64,000 bases of DNA from the NCBI GenBank assembly GCA_030141605.1, contig JAQGDQ010000046.1:1-64000 (forward strand). The letters are read 5' to 3'. This DNA comes from Tubiluchus corallicola (lineage: Eukaryota; Priapulida; Priapulimorpha; Priapulimorphida; Tubiluchidae). Position 1 is the first letter of the stretch; each line of letters starts with the position of its first letter. The notes below the pieces were generated by a model. That model was not told the DNA's origin, made no database searches, and saw nothing but the letters and a program-made list of their open reading frames with translations. Positions 48,959 to 63,900 of this stretch are shown one piece after another. The position numbers and the translations under genes are program-made.

Positions 48959-51900
48959 ATGTCTAAACAGCCTCAAATAAAACCCAAGGAAACTTTACCA
49001 GACAAAATTAAAAACTTATTTGGACGTAGTAAGGGACTCCCTGTTTCATCTGCTGGGAGTGCTGCTCCACGTATAAATGAATTTGTTTTTACTACAGATA
49101 TCCTCAAGGTTAGTTTGATGTAAGCTTATTTTTTGTGTCATTTATGCATCAGATTCCAGAATGTGCAAATTTGATGCATCATGCAGCAAGTAACTACATT
49201 GCTGCTTGTGCTTGTGATGTGTTAAATTTAAATGAAAATAAGACTGGAAGATTAAAAAATATATAATTTTTAGTTTAAACCTTTTTCAAAAGCAAACACT
49301 ACAAAAATGCAGCTTATTTGTTTGCTTTACCAATGTTTTAGCTATCCCCTTTGGGATTGTTCACATAAGGTTTGCACTAAGACATTTCGGCCTTGGGGCA
49401 GCTCTGTTTCAGATTTGGTCCATAGCTACTTGACCTACGGCGATCATTAAAGTATTGGGAAACAAGATCGATTTTTTGTCTGGCCACTGTCCAAAAGCAC
49501 TGTATACTTGTTATAAGCAACAGCAAATACGATTGATAAAAGAAAAGAAGTCATGGTGCAAATTATGTTTGTGTAAATTACAGCATATGTTTTAACAAAA
49601 ATCATGCCTTTTCTTCAGCCTTCATGTGGTGTAAACACTGTAGCTAGTATAAAATATTTAGAACATGTCAAACAGTATATAAAATTTGATGAGTTCAATC
49701 AAAAATTGCCCAATCCTTTTTCCGTTTGTTTCTTTTTCAGCTGCTTACTTCATGAATCATAGGTTTGTGTAAGATTGACAGCTTTTTATAAACATAGCAG
49801 TCCATTAGAATTTACGTACGAACCAGTTTTAATTAAAGTCCAGATGTTTTGCAAGCATGGCTGATTAATGTTTTGTGTTAATATTAGGTTTATTTTATGA
49901 TATAACCATCTGTATTATTTTATTGTAGAAATTGAACTTATTTGTTATTAGGAACTCGGAATTGATAGCCCGGTGTCTACACGAGTAAATCGTCTGAATG
50001 ACCTCTGTGACCTTGTGCAGTGCAAAAGACTTGAAGAGGTAACCATCAGTACTTGAACTGATTTTCTTCAATTATTTCAACTTTCTCAAAATTTGTTTTT
50101 CCGGCAGCTGCATAAAGACTGATTACTTATAGTGAGAATCTTTGTTATTATGAACCATTGCACTAGGCCTATTGACAGAAGTACACGTATTACATGAAAA
50201 TAAATCTTGTATTTACAAGTTTAGTTGTGTCTGTTAAATGAGGTTGTTTTTTATAATTATTGCAAATGGTTTTTTTTTATCTTCCCATTACAAGCACTCA
50301 CAGTTACTGTTGTTTGAACTACACCATTTCAAAACTTCATTACAACAGTGGTATCCTATACGACTGTACAGTATGTTGAGTAACTATTGTTAGACAAAGC
50401 TTTATGGGAAGATAGCTTCACAATTTGTATTTTGGGGGATTGTTTTGTTCATTTGTAGTGAAAGTAAATACCTAACTGCATCAGAAACATCTAGCCACAG
50501 CACTGGCATAATCCTTAAATACATTAAATTTCGCATTTAATAATGACTACGTTGAATTTCTTTTTTACGTTAATCTTATAATGAGTTAATGAGTATTTTT
50601 ATTGTGAAAATGCTGTAGAAGTCTTTTGACTGATATTCAAGCTCCAGTGGAAAACTGCCATCTGGAAAATTTCCTTTTTGTTCATGTACTGAATGCATGC
50701 ATCATAAAGCATATTAAACTTGAGCTATAAAGTGATCCTGTAACGAGTGTTTGTGTTATAGAATGCTGTAGAAGTGTTATGGTTAACTATAGCTGATATG
50801 CTGCATGCTCAAGCTCCACTGGAAAGCCGCCATCTTGTATTGAAGTTTCTGCAGTGCTTGATCATCGGGCAGAATGAGCAGTTAGGCATTATGAGAGCAT
50901 ACTTTTTTGCTGTTTTGAAAGACCATGATGTGGCAGAAGATACCGTGCCAAGGTGACCATCCTATAATTAGCAAGTAGCCAGTTAGTCCTCATATCTGGA
51001 AGTGTATAGGTTTTTGATAGATTAGCAAAATTCATTGAAAAATAGTCATTTGGGTGCAGTTGTTGTTATACCCAATGACCTAAAAATTCCTGCAAAGTCT
51101 TTAATAAAAAAATTGTGGATATTTTGCATCATAGATGGTGTTGCAGCAATTAATGTATAGCATTTCCCTATAATCTAACTTATCTTTGAAAGCTGATATA
51201 AGTGCTCTTTAGTAGACAAATTTCTGCTAATTTAACTTTGACAGATTAACGGTAAGAAACAATGTAATTATTTTCTGGAAAATGGTACGAAATTTGACTG
51301 CAAAGTGATGGGGTGAACCGTTTGAATTTCCGGTTGAACATTTATTCCGATTAGCCCTGGAAATGATATTTTTGTGCTTCTGTTTGACGTAGTTTGATCC
51401 TTAGCTCGTACACTGTTTAGCAGATGTGGTTCGTCATTTAATGTAATACTTTTGTTGTTAAAACTCTTACTCAGTCCTCGACGAAAGAACCAAAGTAATG
51501 ATCAAATTAAGTATCTCGAATTTCTCGAGGTATCGATAACCTACACTAGATGTAACAACACGTGCAGCTGCAAATTTGCGATGTTGAAAAAGACTTCCAT
51601 CCTACATTCAGTGCAGGTGTATCACATAACTACATCCAACAACATTCAAATTTGTGGGCAGCAAATTTTCTTTTTTTTTTCTACCAAAAATTCAACTTCT
51701 GTTTGTTGTTACATTTGTTTTGCTCATTATCATGCAGAGCAATTTTGTTCAATATGCAGGTGACTTATAAGCAGAACAATGGTCGGTTCGACACGATTTT
51801 GGCTGCAGCTATTTCTGCGTTTGCTCCAGCTTGACTAGATTCTAGTGTGAAAAGTTTGGTAGTGGCTCGATTCCATAAATTAGAGAAATTAAAGCTTCAT

Positions 51901-54900
51901 CTTATCACTACCTACTACATAATATCTTTATCACCGCATATCGTATTTTGATGCTTTACTATTTTAATAAATTTTAATAATTTTAATTAATGCTTTACAA
52001 TTTAATAAATAATAAGTTTCAGTTTTTAAGGCATTTTTAAAAGTAAATTTATTTTTCAGAAATAATTACTATAACTGGAATTCTGCTGCGATTGGTTTTT
52101 ATATATAACATATACATTAATTTATGGTATAAGAGTTCAAAGCTTATGCATTTATGCATAGTAAGCATCTGAAAATATGTTTATATAATTTACTAATCTA
52201 TTTTCTAGATTTGAAGCCTTCAGTGCACTGTGTGAAGCTGGTAAAGATTTGTATAATTTTGAGGAAGAAGTTGGTCCCTTTCTCTTACAATGGATGCCAA
52301 ATGTCTTGCATTCTTCCTGTGCTCTTGAGTTACTTGCACTACTGGTGAATGTTGTAAAGTATAATGCTACCTATTTGGATCAAGATATTGTTTCTGGCCT
52401 TGTTCAGTGAGTAGCCATTGATTTTATTCACTAAAAAACTTAATTTTCTTTTTTATTACATACAATTTTCTGATCCCTACAAAATAGGTACATAGTATTT
52501 GGACATCATTTTCGTCGTCAACTAGTTTGTAAAGCAATGGTAGATACACTATGATTTAGTTTGTATGCCTTATTTGATGTAATCAGTACATTCAATGATG
52601 GCAAATCTCTTTTGTATGTTTGTGCTTATTAATATCAACATTAATGTTAATGCATCATCATACATGCCAGGCATAATGGACTTGCTACATCTGACATAGC
52701 TGTGTACTGTCACTGAACGATGAAACTTTTAATCGTATGCACACCTTTAATTGCTGGCTAAGTGGCTGCCATGGCACATAAAAGAATTATGCCTAAAGCA
52801 TTTCACTTGTTAATTGCATTATTAATGATAATTATTAATTTTTTATTTTTAGACACGTTTGTGAACACATACTTCACTGCATGCAGACAAATGCAAGCTC
52901 AAATGATATTGAGGTATTATTATTTAAATGTGGTGCTTTAATTGTGCATTATAGGTGATTCCAAAACAGCGTATTTAACATGTTTGAAACCTTTACATTA
53001 AACTCTAAAGCAAGACTAATACCACAATATTCAAGACAAAATGAAAACCAGAAAAGTAGGAACAAACATGAAAATTGAGAGGAAAACCAGTTAAATGAAA
53101 TGCTGGTAAAGTGATTTTGGTGCATTTAATTGTAAAGGTAAATGCTTTTCTATGTAAAAAAACTAAAAAGCTCATCTTCACTATGATTACTGTTTAGTTA
53201 TATTTCTTTGCATTTGTGAGAATAGTTGTTCTAAATTTCGCTTTTTAAATTATTTCAAACGTACATGTCAATTTAGCCAGATGTTTAAATTTATGTTTAG
53301 ATGTGCACAAAGGTGCTAGATGCAGTTATTTGCTACAGCTTCTTACCTGCTGACTCATTATCAGCTGTGATTACCACTCTTTGCTGGACAGTTAATAGGC
53401 AAGATTTATGCAAGAACAGCTGGGAAGTGAGTTAACTGTCATTTGTGCTTTAACTTAAAACTTACTTCTGCGATGCGATCGACAATTTGCCGTAGTTGTT
53501 TCAGATATTACTTTTTCGATTTTGATTGGCTTTTACTTTAACCAATTCATTTAATTTTTAGAACTTTCTAAATTCTGATAGCAAATGATTGTTATCGTAA
53601 TTTGTTTTTTCTGTTTATTATTTGTTGTTACATGTCACAATCAGGTTTTTTATGTGCTAAATTATACATTATGTTTCTAAAAAATTCTTTTCATTTCATG
53701 ATAACTCCTGCAAGTTTGTCAAAATATTGTGTTTAAAAACTTTTAAACTTTTCTTGTCATTCGTGTTTACTTATGTTGGTTTAAGAAGTGCAATATGTCT
53801 ATTATGTCAGTTAATTAATGGCAAAAAGCTTTGATGGTACAAATTAAATGTTTATCGTGCTGTCCTAACAAGTCGGTGTGTTAGCATAACGGATTCCGAA
53901 AGATAAAAGGTAGAGCACTGCTTTTGCATTTGCAAGTCACGAGTCTAGTCTTTTCAGTGCTTTTCTATACCTAAGTTACCGACACTTAGTTTAGACAGAA
54001 TTTGATGATGACTCCTGCAAAAGGGAGTAGAAATTTTATGATTAAAATATTATAAGTCACCTCTAGCCCTCATTTTTATTTGTGTTAGCTAACTAAGTGC
54101 TGTATTTAGAAGTGCTAATTGTAAATTTTTGTTTTTGTTCCTTTATTTAAAATCTTTAATTAAATTTTTTGCCTACATAGTACAAGTGTGAATGTACTAC
54201 ATATGTTCGTCTGTCATTGTCTGTATATACCATGCATTATGATTATTTTAGCTGATGAGAAAGTTACTGGGTACCCATCTTGGCCATAGTGCCATATACA
54301 CAATGTGTCGCCTGTTACAAGACAAAGGTAATCTGAGTACAGCAGGATTACTACGCGGTGCTGTTTTCTACATTGGTATGGCATTATGGGGCCATAAACG
54401 TGTGGAGTCATTGAGAAATACTCCTTCATCTGTATTACCTTCTTTCAAACAGGTAAGTCTGTTCTTTGTACTGATTTGTAATGATTTTCATTTTTTGTGT
54501 TTATGAGCTTGAATAGAACATCTGTCAGTGTTAACAAGATGGCAGCAAAAAAAATTTAACATGCGACAATGATAATTAAGTAATAATAATTAAGCTTATT
54601 TTCATGTAGCAGTGAACATTGAATTTTCTGAATAAGAAGTGAATTGATTACTGTGTTACAATTTTATAGGCTTTACAGTGTAACCACAAAACCATTGTCT
54701 ATGAGGTTGTGCTATCTGTATCACGGTTAGTGAAAAAGTACGGATCAGAATTGCCCTTGCTGACATGGGATCTGATCATGGATATTGCCGAGCTAATTCT
54801 CAAACATATTGAAGTAGGTTTTAATGCTGATTTTGTTTGTAAATTATTTTTTTCATGATAAATTGTTAATAGTAAATACTATCTGATAAAAAATTATCAT

Positions 54901-57900
54901 GATTTTGTGTTTTCGTGTTTTTCTTTTCAGAAGTTTTGGCATATATTTATGGCTTGATTTTGTAGTACAAGTTTGAAACTTTTCTAAATTATAGTAAAAG
55001 AATTTCAAAGTAATAATGCGTATTTTTGCAGCTGTAATGACAACATTGTTATATTTTAAAATACTTAGTTCATTAGAGTAAAATATTGACGATTAGCTCT
55101 TCACATGAAGTGTGTATAATTTTTCAGAATGCAGATTACAGCCCTGAATCAGAACTTAATCAGGAGTTACATGATATGCTTACAAATATAGAGGAACAGA
55201 ACATGGGCGGCAACTACTCGGGTTGTCCTGAAAGGCTGTACGACATTGTTGAAAGGTGTTCCCAAACTAGACCGGTATGTACTTCATTTTTTCTTCATTT
55301 TTTCTACAGTATGTAACTTCCATTTTATAGAAATGATTATTAAGTTTAAAAACATTAACAAAGAGCATGATAGTACCTTGTACAAGGATATGTTTTTAAA
55401 TGGTTGTTTGTGCCTTACAATAAGCCAAAATGTACTAAGAAATTCATTTCATATTATTTATAATATTTTTGTTACCTATCAGTTTAAATTGCAGATTGCC
55501 TCATGTACCACTGTGCTAATGTTTGCTAACGATAATTTCAATGAAATAATAGGCATGGTCATTGGCTTCCTAAGTTCTGTGCTGTCTCATTTCAGGAAGA
55601 ATCAGTATTACGGTTAATCAACCATAGAGGGCAGTACATTCATCCTATGAAAGATGGTTGGATTACTAACTTGGCTCATCTACTGGAAAAGTATTTTCAT
55701 CAGGAAACGAGGAGCACAGTCCGTGTTCGCGTACTGGAGAAACTTCAGTTTGTTCTGAATGCTAACAAGCATTTATATGAGGTATGGTGAATGTGGCAAA
55801 ATTCTTTATGACTGAATTAGCTTCTGTTAGCACAGCTAGTACTAGTAATATTACCTGCTTATTGTTAAACTATGTGGAAAATGTGGAGTGTGCTGAAACA
55901 AGTTTTCCCTTCTTTTCTTGAAATAGATTTATTTAAAGACATTTCAGTTTAGCTGCTAAACCATTCTCAACAGAGAAATCTGATATTAAAATTCCCATTG
56001 ATTTTTTTACAAATTACAATTTTTCTGTGGTAAAAACTATAATTTTTTAAAAAAAAGTTTTTATTTGGAATTCATTAAAAAAATTTTAAAGCATTTATCA
56101 CCAATGATTTTTAATGTAAATTTTATGTCTGTTGCATTGTAATAATATTATTTTATGATTAATTTGTGAACTAGCTAAATTTTAGAGTGACTTTAGTTCA
56201 AAATAAATGTTACACATTAGGTTTATGAATTGATAGTTAATGTGAGCTTTTACCTTCTATAGATCTTTATCATCACTGCATAAGTTATATGTTACAATTA
56301 AAATAATTTACACTGCTAAGGACTACTAAATTTGAGCTAAGAGTAAGCACAGTTGAATAAAAATAAAGTAAGATGTTGAGACACATATAAAGTACATGCT
56401 GTTGCTTTTGCATTGCTGTTCTCTGGGCAAGCGATAATCTCATTTGAAAAAAGGCGAGAATCCATAAATGCTTGAACGTTGCATCATTCCTGGTTTATAC
56501 TTTGTGCATGTTGTCGGTATTTAGTTTCCAACATCGTAGTTAGCCTATATTGTATGAAGCATTTGTCACTCTTCAAACAAGAGACTTCTATTTTTATAGG
56601 CAGAAGTGGCCCATATAAGCTAGCAATAACCAGCTTGTCAGATATCTTCAAAATACTGGATGATTTTTGGTTGCTTCCATAAGCAAAAATTAATCATTTT
56701 GAATGGCATCGAACGCTGTACAATGTTCCACGCTTTTAAGGCAAAGTGGCTGATTTTTTTCACATTCTACTGAACTATCATTTTGTACCATTTTTGAAAG
56801 TTGCTGGCAGAGGCCGAACCAGTTTATGGAAAGTTTACCCAAGTGCTTAGTGCTTAGCGGTTTAGTGCTTTGGTGTGTTAAAATTCCTACAGGCTCTGTC
56901 TAAGGATATAGGACTACTAAATGTGGTAATAAGCTCACTGTGACAATGTGACTTATTGTTACCAACTGACATAAAATTTAAAGAATGAATCTGATCCAGC
57001 CAGTGCTTTCGCTTCTCTACCAATTTGCTTTGGAAAAAGTTATTCCTTATCTATAGTTGTTTTTATTTCTCTGTCTATGCGTAAGTGTATGCTTACTGTG
57101 ACTGCTTTATAGTTCACTTGTTTTCAATGTGATAAGTTTTATTTGTGATATTTAGTTCATGAATGTACTGATATGTTAATGTTACTCAAAAAACGCTTTA
57201 CTTAATACAGACATTTCGACACTAAATCTTATTGAGTCTCATAATAATTAATATTAATTATTTTTGCAGGATGATTTGATTGAAAAAGCTGTGATACCAT
57301 ACCTGTCTCATATTGACTCGGATGAACAAGCAGCAGTTCGCGAAGTTGCAGTCGCTTTACTTGTAGAGTTGTGCCAAGGTTGCCAGTCCAAACGATGTCT
57401 CGACCTCTTGGGCATTATCAGCAATGTATCTAAGAGCAAACTATTTTTATATTAATTCTTTGCTATTAAAATATTTATTGCAGTTTCTAAAACATTTATA
57501 GTTAATTGTTGTTTTAACTGAATGAAAGTGAGTATTTTGCAAGTCTTCAATCTGGCTTAATATATATAAATATGGCAACCATATGAATTCTCCCTGGAAA
57601 AAAACGAGATGTTTTGAAGTTGATTATTTCTTGCAAAGCTTAATTCTTTTGTTTTAGTTTGGTAATAATTTAATGGTTATACTTTTGTTTGTTTATGTTC
57701 TATATTTTTTAACATTTAATTTTTCTTACACTGAAGACATGGTTTAAAGATATACTTAGAGTGTTTTTACAACTGCACAATTTTGTTGTTACCAAAACTG
57801 CATTTTCCTCTGCAGGTTTGCAAGCGTCCACTTGATCAGCGAGTGTCATCAAAAGTTGGTGCTGTACCAGCTTCATTAGGAACTGAAGTGAGTTTGGTAA

Positions 57901-60900
57901 AATCACCAATCTTGCCAACTGAAGTTTGTGACATAGAAACAGCCGTACTAGGCGTTATTGACATTTTCAAGGTACATCTGCTGTACATGCACTTGCTTAA
58001 ATAAATCCTTAGAATATCTGCTTTAGTAAGGTATAAAGTGGTACTGTAATATTATTCTTGCATTGCTGCTGTTCTGTGCAATCGAAGGTGATCGCACAAG
58101 TTCATGCAGGCTCAAAATCTCGCAGCTATACAACTGTCGCTTGATTACTTATTAGTAAAAAAGTAATTGGCTGGTCTATTAGTAATTATAGCAATGATTT
58201 ACAGTTGCTTGTACTTTTATGGTTACTACTGCAGAAGAGCTTAACTGATTTATGAATTTGAAAAAACAACTTTTTTGACAAACTAGCCAAAATGTCCCCT
58301 AAATTATTACCTTTTTTTGTTAACGATATATGTAATCATCATCACAGTATTATCTTGTTATTTCACTGGAAATAAGACTTTGATCAATTTTGAACTGAAA
58401 GAATCCCATGTTGCTGCATTCTATCTTTAGTAGTGATTACGATGACTTAATTTTATGTTTTCTGTAGGTGAAGTTTTCACGTTTGCCTTCTAGCCAAGCT
58501 GTTAGGGCTTTTGAAATTCTTGTGAATCACATACAGCTGCAGTACAACTTACCATTAAGTTTTAACATAGCTGTTAATATTAGACACTCTGTGAGTATAC
58601 AGTAATGTCACCATTCTAAATATTTGATGTGTTTTTAACATGCTCATTTGTTCTGATATTTTTCATTTCACTTTAAGTAAACTTGATTTCTAATAAATAA
58701 GGCTGCAATTTTTTAGTATAGTGTTTCTTACCAAAAAAATATTAAAAGTGCTTTAAAACAATTTATTTTGCAAATGTCTGCTTGCAAACCAAAGTCATCC
58801 ATAAGTCAGCATACGGGTATAGTTAAAACTACATCATGATGCATTAAAGTAGAATGCACCAAAAATTTGATAAATGTCAATTTTTTGTTTTTTATAAAAA
58901 CAAATGCTAAATATAGTGGACTTTTGTAGTCTAGCATCAAAATTGCCAAGAAAATGTTCAAAAAACACAAAAAAACATTAAAAATTTCATTTTGCAACCC
59001 CGCACCCACTTCCCTGGCTAGAAACTAGTACTACAATTGTAAAAAAACTTGTATTTTCAAAATCCGATGGCTGCTTGTAGAAGCAGTCATTTTGCTTGGG
59101 TTTATTTCTGCTGCCAAGGCCAGATCTTCATCTGGAAGAGCCATCTACTGGATTTAAACATAACTTCAACGTATTGTTGCGAAATCTATAGAAACCAACA
59201 TTTATACTGTTGCTAAGTGTTTTGTAGAAACACGACAAAAAACAATAACTAACTTTAACAGCGATTTTCTCAAGGTTATGTTTTCAGTGCATATTGTGCA
59301 CTTTAACTTCAATGTATTATCTCAGGTTAGAAATAACATAGAGCGATGAGCTTGGTAGGAAAATAAAATGAAGACTGAAGATATGTGAGTGTGATGCCCT
59401 GTTTATAGGCAATGCACTGTAATTCTCAATGTCATGGAAGGCAGGTACGACTACCCTATAAACGAGGTGTAACACGTGGTTCTGAGGTTCTATAGTGTCA
59501 GATAATTTACTACTAGAATCCTGGAGTCGGGCTAAGGTTTGTTGTTTCGGGGGCATGCGGGACTCGAGCCTCGGAGTCTTAATGAGCTAGTAATATTCAG
59601 TGGTAGATAGGATGCAAAAACTAATTATTAAGTTGTATAACAAGATTTAATTGATTACTACTTTAATAGATTTTAACCAGTAGGAAATCCATAGTTTACA
59701 ATAACAATCAACCACATTCACAGTACAGCAAATAAGAAAAATTATACCCTAGTCTAATAATAGAGAGGGGAGGTGTTAGTGGGGATACAACATGCAAATG
59801 ATGATGCACTCACGATGAGAGCAATCCAATGATGACCATATACAAACAGAATTATGCTAGCTAGCAAACTCTGAACAAAAGTATAAGTCCTGGCTTACCA
59901 AACGTCATGTGAAACTGCAGCTGTTAACCTGTGGGGTAATATCCATGGATTCCCCAATTATGGTTTTCTCCATCAATAATGGACTGGCCACCATAAACTT
60001 CCACCGTGACTTCAGATTTGACTTGAATCCTCAGACAATGTCGGTAAAGGTAACCACCTCATCAAATCAAAGCGACACACTCGTCATAGATCCGTCAACA
60101 CTGTAAACAGTGGCTGTTGACAGAAGAAATAGTGACGTCTATTGCACTATAACATCGACAATGGTATTCGACATTTCTGACTGTTTGTTCACAGGCATGA
60201 AAGATCAGATGATGGTCGTTTTACGCGACCTAAGCCTTTCAATAACTGCCGACTGACAGGTGGCACATCTTGGGCTATAGCTGTAAAGTATGTATCGTAT
60301 ACACTTCATACCTGTACGGGTTTCACACATTTGAAAGGAGCCGTGAATATCGCAGGTATTTCAGAACACAACCACAAGACAAGGGTTAGGACTCATACAG
60401 TACTACATTAATTAGGCTAATAACACAATAACCACTACAGTGACTACTATAATGCAAATAAATTACATTATCAAGTACTATCACTGCAAAGAACTTGACT
60501 GTGAAATAGAAAGGTGACAAACAAGTAAACAAAAGTATGGTAAATAATAGATGGTTTGTCACAGTAAGTAACTAGAAAAGCTCACTTGCTGACTTATGGA
60601 CGATTTTGCTATGCAAGCACACAAATGGCTAAAGTAAGGTGTCAATTGACACCTGTCATAAAATCAAAATTTGGTTACACAAATACAAAATTAGCTTTTA
60701 TTTTCAAGTAATTACTTCTTTAAAATTATAATTGCATTCTTCCAATGATTTGTTGTTTTGACTTGATTTTTGCAAGAAATACCATTTTTCATCTCATCTC
60801 TTGAAAACCTTTTTTGCAGACTCTACATTGGGTATTCAGAATGTTAAACAATGTAGCTAATTCTTTTAAACTGATTAAAAAATTTGACTATTTACAATTT

Positions 60901-63900
60901 TATCTCTTAAAAGAATTCCAGTTACCATATTTTCACCTGCAGAAGTATATGCCAAGTCTGGTACTGTTCAATGTCATCAAGCAACAAGATTATGCCATGT
61001 ATGACTTATCAATTTGAACTCCAGCACTAACTGCTAGAAGCAGCTGCTTACATTGTCAATTGACTATGAAGATATTAAAACAAGTTCTGCCTATGTATTT
61101 ACAATTTGTAGACATTTACTATTACAGAAGTTAAACTAGTACAAGTCACCAGCTTAGTAAAAAGAAATTACATGTCTCCATGAATATGTTTCATAATGAT
61201 ATTTTTTTCAGCTGCTGGAGTACACTGAAACTGTGAGTCAATGATATCTTAATCATTGACAAACTGTTTGAGTTATCTTTTAGTCCAGCCTCACGTGTCC
61301 GAAAAGAACGGTATTACTAAACTTAATTTCATTTTGTGAATTTTTAGAACGTACCTTAAAATATCCTTCTGTTATAGTCACCTCTATAAAATAAACAAAT
61401 ATTTTTTTTGTTTTAGATTTTAGAGTTGTTTTGTTCATTAAGAGCAAACACGTTGTACCATATTTGCCTTGTGGACAAAAAGTTAGGTAGTTGGAGAGCC
61501 AGTCCTTATCTCCTGTGTACTGGTCACGGCTCTCGTGAACGTAAAGAGAAAATGGCAGAAGGTAGGCACGCGCACACACTTATGTGATTATGCTTTGGAT
61601 TAATAGAATAAAAGTCAATTTTGTTATTTTACTTTTATCAGTTACAAATTGTACAACTAAATTATTTAAATATCGGATAAATAATATGGGTTGATTCGAT
61701 CGATTTATACAAAAAAAAGCTTACTTGTTAATACTTCTAAGATATTGTTTTTAACTCATTCAGTTTTATTATTTTGCAATGTCATATCAGTAGTTTCATT
61801 ACGATTTGCTGTCAATGGTTAAATGACATGATAATTATTGTGTGCACAGGGACAACTTCGCCACCTGTAGGCCCGCCTGTGTCGCCCTCCACACTAGTGA
61901 CGTATGATCGGTGCAAAACTACAGCTATTTGCATGGCACCAGTCTTTGCTACATTTGTGCAATGCTTAAAGATAGTGAGTATAGCAATTATCATGTTTTC
62001 TAGATTAATCTGATTATAATCAACAAGACTTTGGACGTATTTGTTGATAAATAGTTTCTGTCAAACCTCTTTTTATTGAGATAATTTATGTAATTTGACA
62101 TAAAATCTTTCCATTATCAGATCTAAGGATGTATTTACACAAGTTTGTAAGAGTTTGCTTTAAAATCTTATGAAAAGTATCATAATTTTGCTTTTTCTCT
62201 GCCATACAGGAAAAAGATTGGAAAACACTAGGATTGGTGCTTGGTGAATTGCCTAGTATTTTACAAAATAAAACACTTGTACTGACAGCAAATGCAAATG
62301 TTGAGCTGCTTACTGATCGGTTGTGTGCCATGGTAAGATATCTTATACTTCTATATGATTTAAGACACTTTAAGCATAATAATATTTTAATTGTTGTATT
62401 GAGTGCATTTAGTAACCTACTGTTCTCTACTTTGATGGATTTTCTTGAGCTCTGAGTCTAGTTACGATATAGAGTGCTGTAGCAATATTTCAGTCGAATT
62501 GTAGTAGCTGTAATGATACTATGTGACTTTATGTGACTTATTAGGTTGAAAGTCAGTGATTTTATGCATACTTGCTATTTTAGGTTAGTGACAGGCGACT
62601 TGGCTACCCAGATGTTATCCACAATTTGCCTCCCAAGTTTACGCGTTCTGACTTTCAAGGATATGTCTTCTCTGTTCTTGGTACACTGGCTGCTTATTAT
62701 GGTTACCTGGACAAATCTATGCAGGTACATTTATTTTGTTATTGTATCATAATGTGTAGAGGTTACTGAACAATAAACTATCAAGATTATATGTGTTAAT
62801 ACTACTTTAAGCTTCTGTTAATTAGTTAATTTTCTGACACTATTTAGTGCTAAATTTTAACTGTTTGCATTAGGAAATCACAAATTTATTGGGTTGGGGC
62901 TGTTTGAGAAATAGCAATGAACTTAATGGCCTTGATTTCTTCAAATAAATGCAATGCTTCCATAACTGGATTACAGAGAACATAGATTTTAGCGTTTTTG
63001 TTCATTTTATGAGTGACTCACTAAATCACTCCCGAGACTAATAAAAAATAAAAACTAAGTTGTGTACCAGTTATGCACTGTTGACAGTAGCAGCCCCGTG
63101 GTACGACTTTTAGGGAAAAAATTTTTAATGTTGAATGTTAATAGTTTAGTTCTTAAACTGCACATATGTTTGATATTAGAAGAATTGCCATTACTGAATT
63201 AACTTTGGTGACGTGGTTGGTTAATTATGAGCTTTAACGGCTTTTCTTTTCTTGTAAACGTATTTTATCTGTACATCTGTATACAATTCTGAAGGTTTTC
63301 GAAGGACGATAATTAATTAGAACTGGTCATTTGACAGTTTCCTTAGCAGAACAACAAAGTTTGTACGCCAGTTAATCACATTCGTTAGCATAAGTAAACT
63401 AAATTGGTTTACAGGTAACACTAATCAAAAGCCTAGAAGATGGCCGCTTGTCTCGTTGTGCTGGACTGTGCATTAACACTCTCATTATATGCACATTGGA
63501 AATGCAGGACGTCATGATGAGACAACTACCTGAAGTTCTTCTTAGATTATCACAGATCTCTGCCACTAAGGCTGTTGCAATTCCCATGTTGGAATTTCTG
63601 TCATGTGAGTGTAATTTTAAAGTTAAAATCATCAGAAGTAGCTTATTGATGATGGATTTGAATAAAAGCTCTAGCTGTTCTTAGTTAAAATGTGTAAACC
63701 TTGCACATGCTTCAAAAAGTAGATTTTGATAAATACTCTTCCTTTTTCAAGTTTTAATTGGATGCTGAGACAAGATAATTATTATAGTGATTCTTCAAGG
63801 TAATAAGCATGTCCCTATGTGACCTTTTCCCCCAAACGCATGCTTGTTGACAGCTACTACAATGTAGAATCTATAGGCAAACCAAAAAAAACATGAAGAA

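Noticed and set aside
60814-61017. Open frame after a TTTTTGCAG in TSC2 intron 13, looking like an extra exon
   Set aside because: Exons 13 and 14 already align without a gap to human tuberin, and this frame has no similarity to it.
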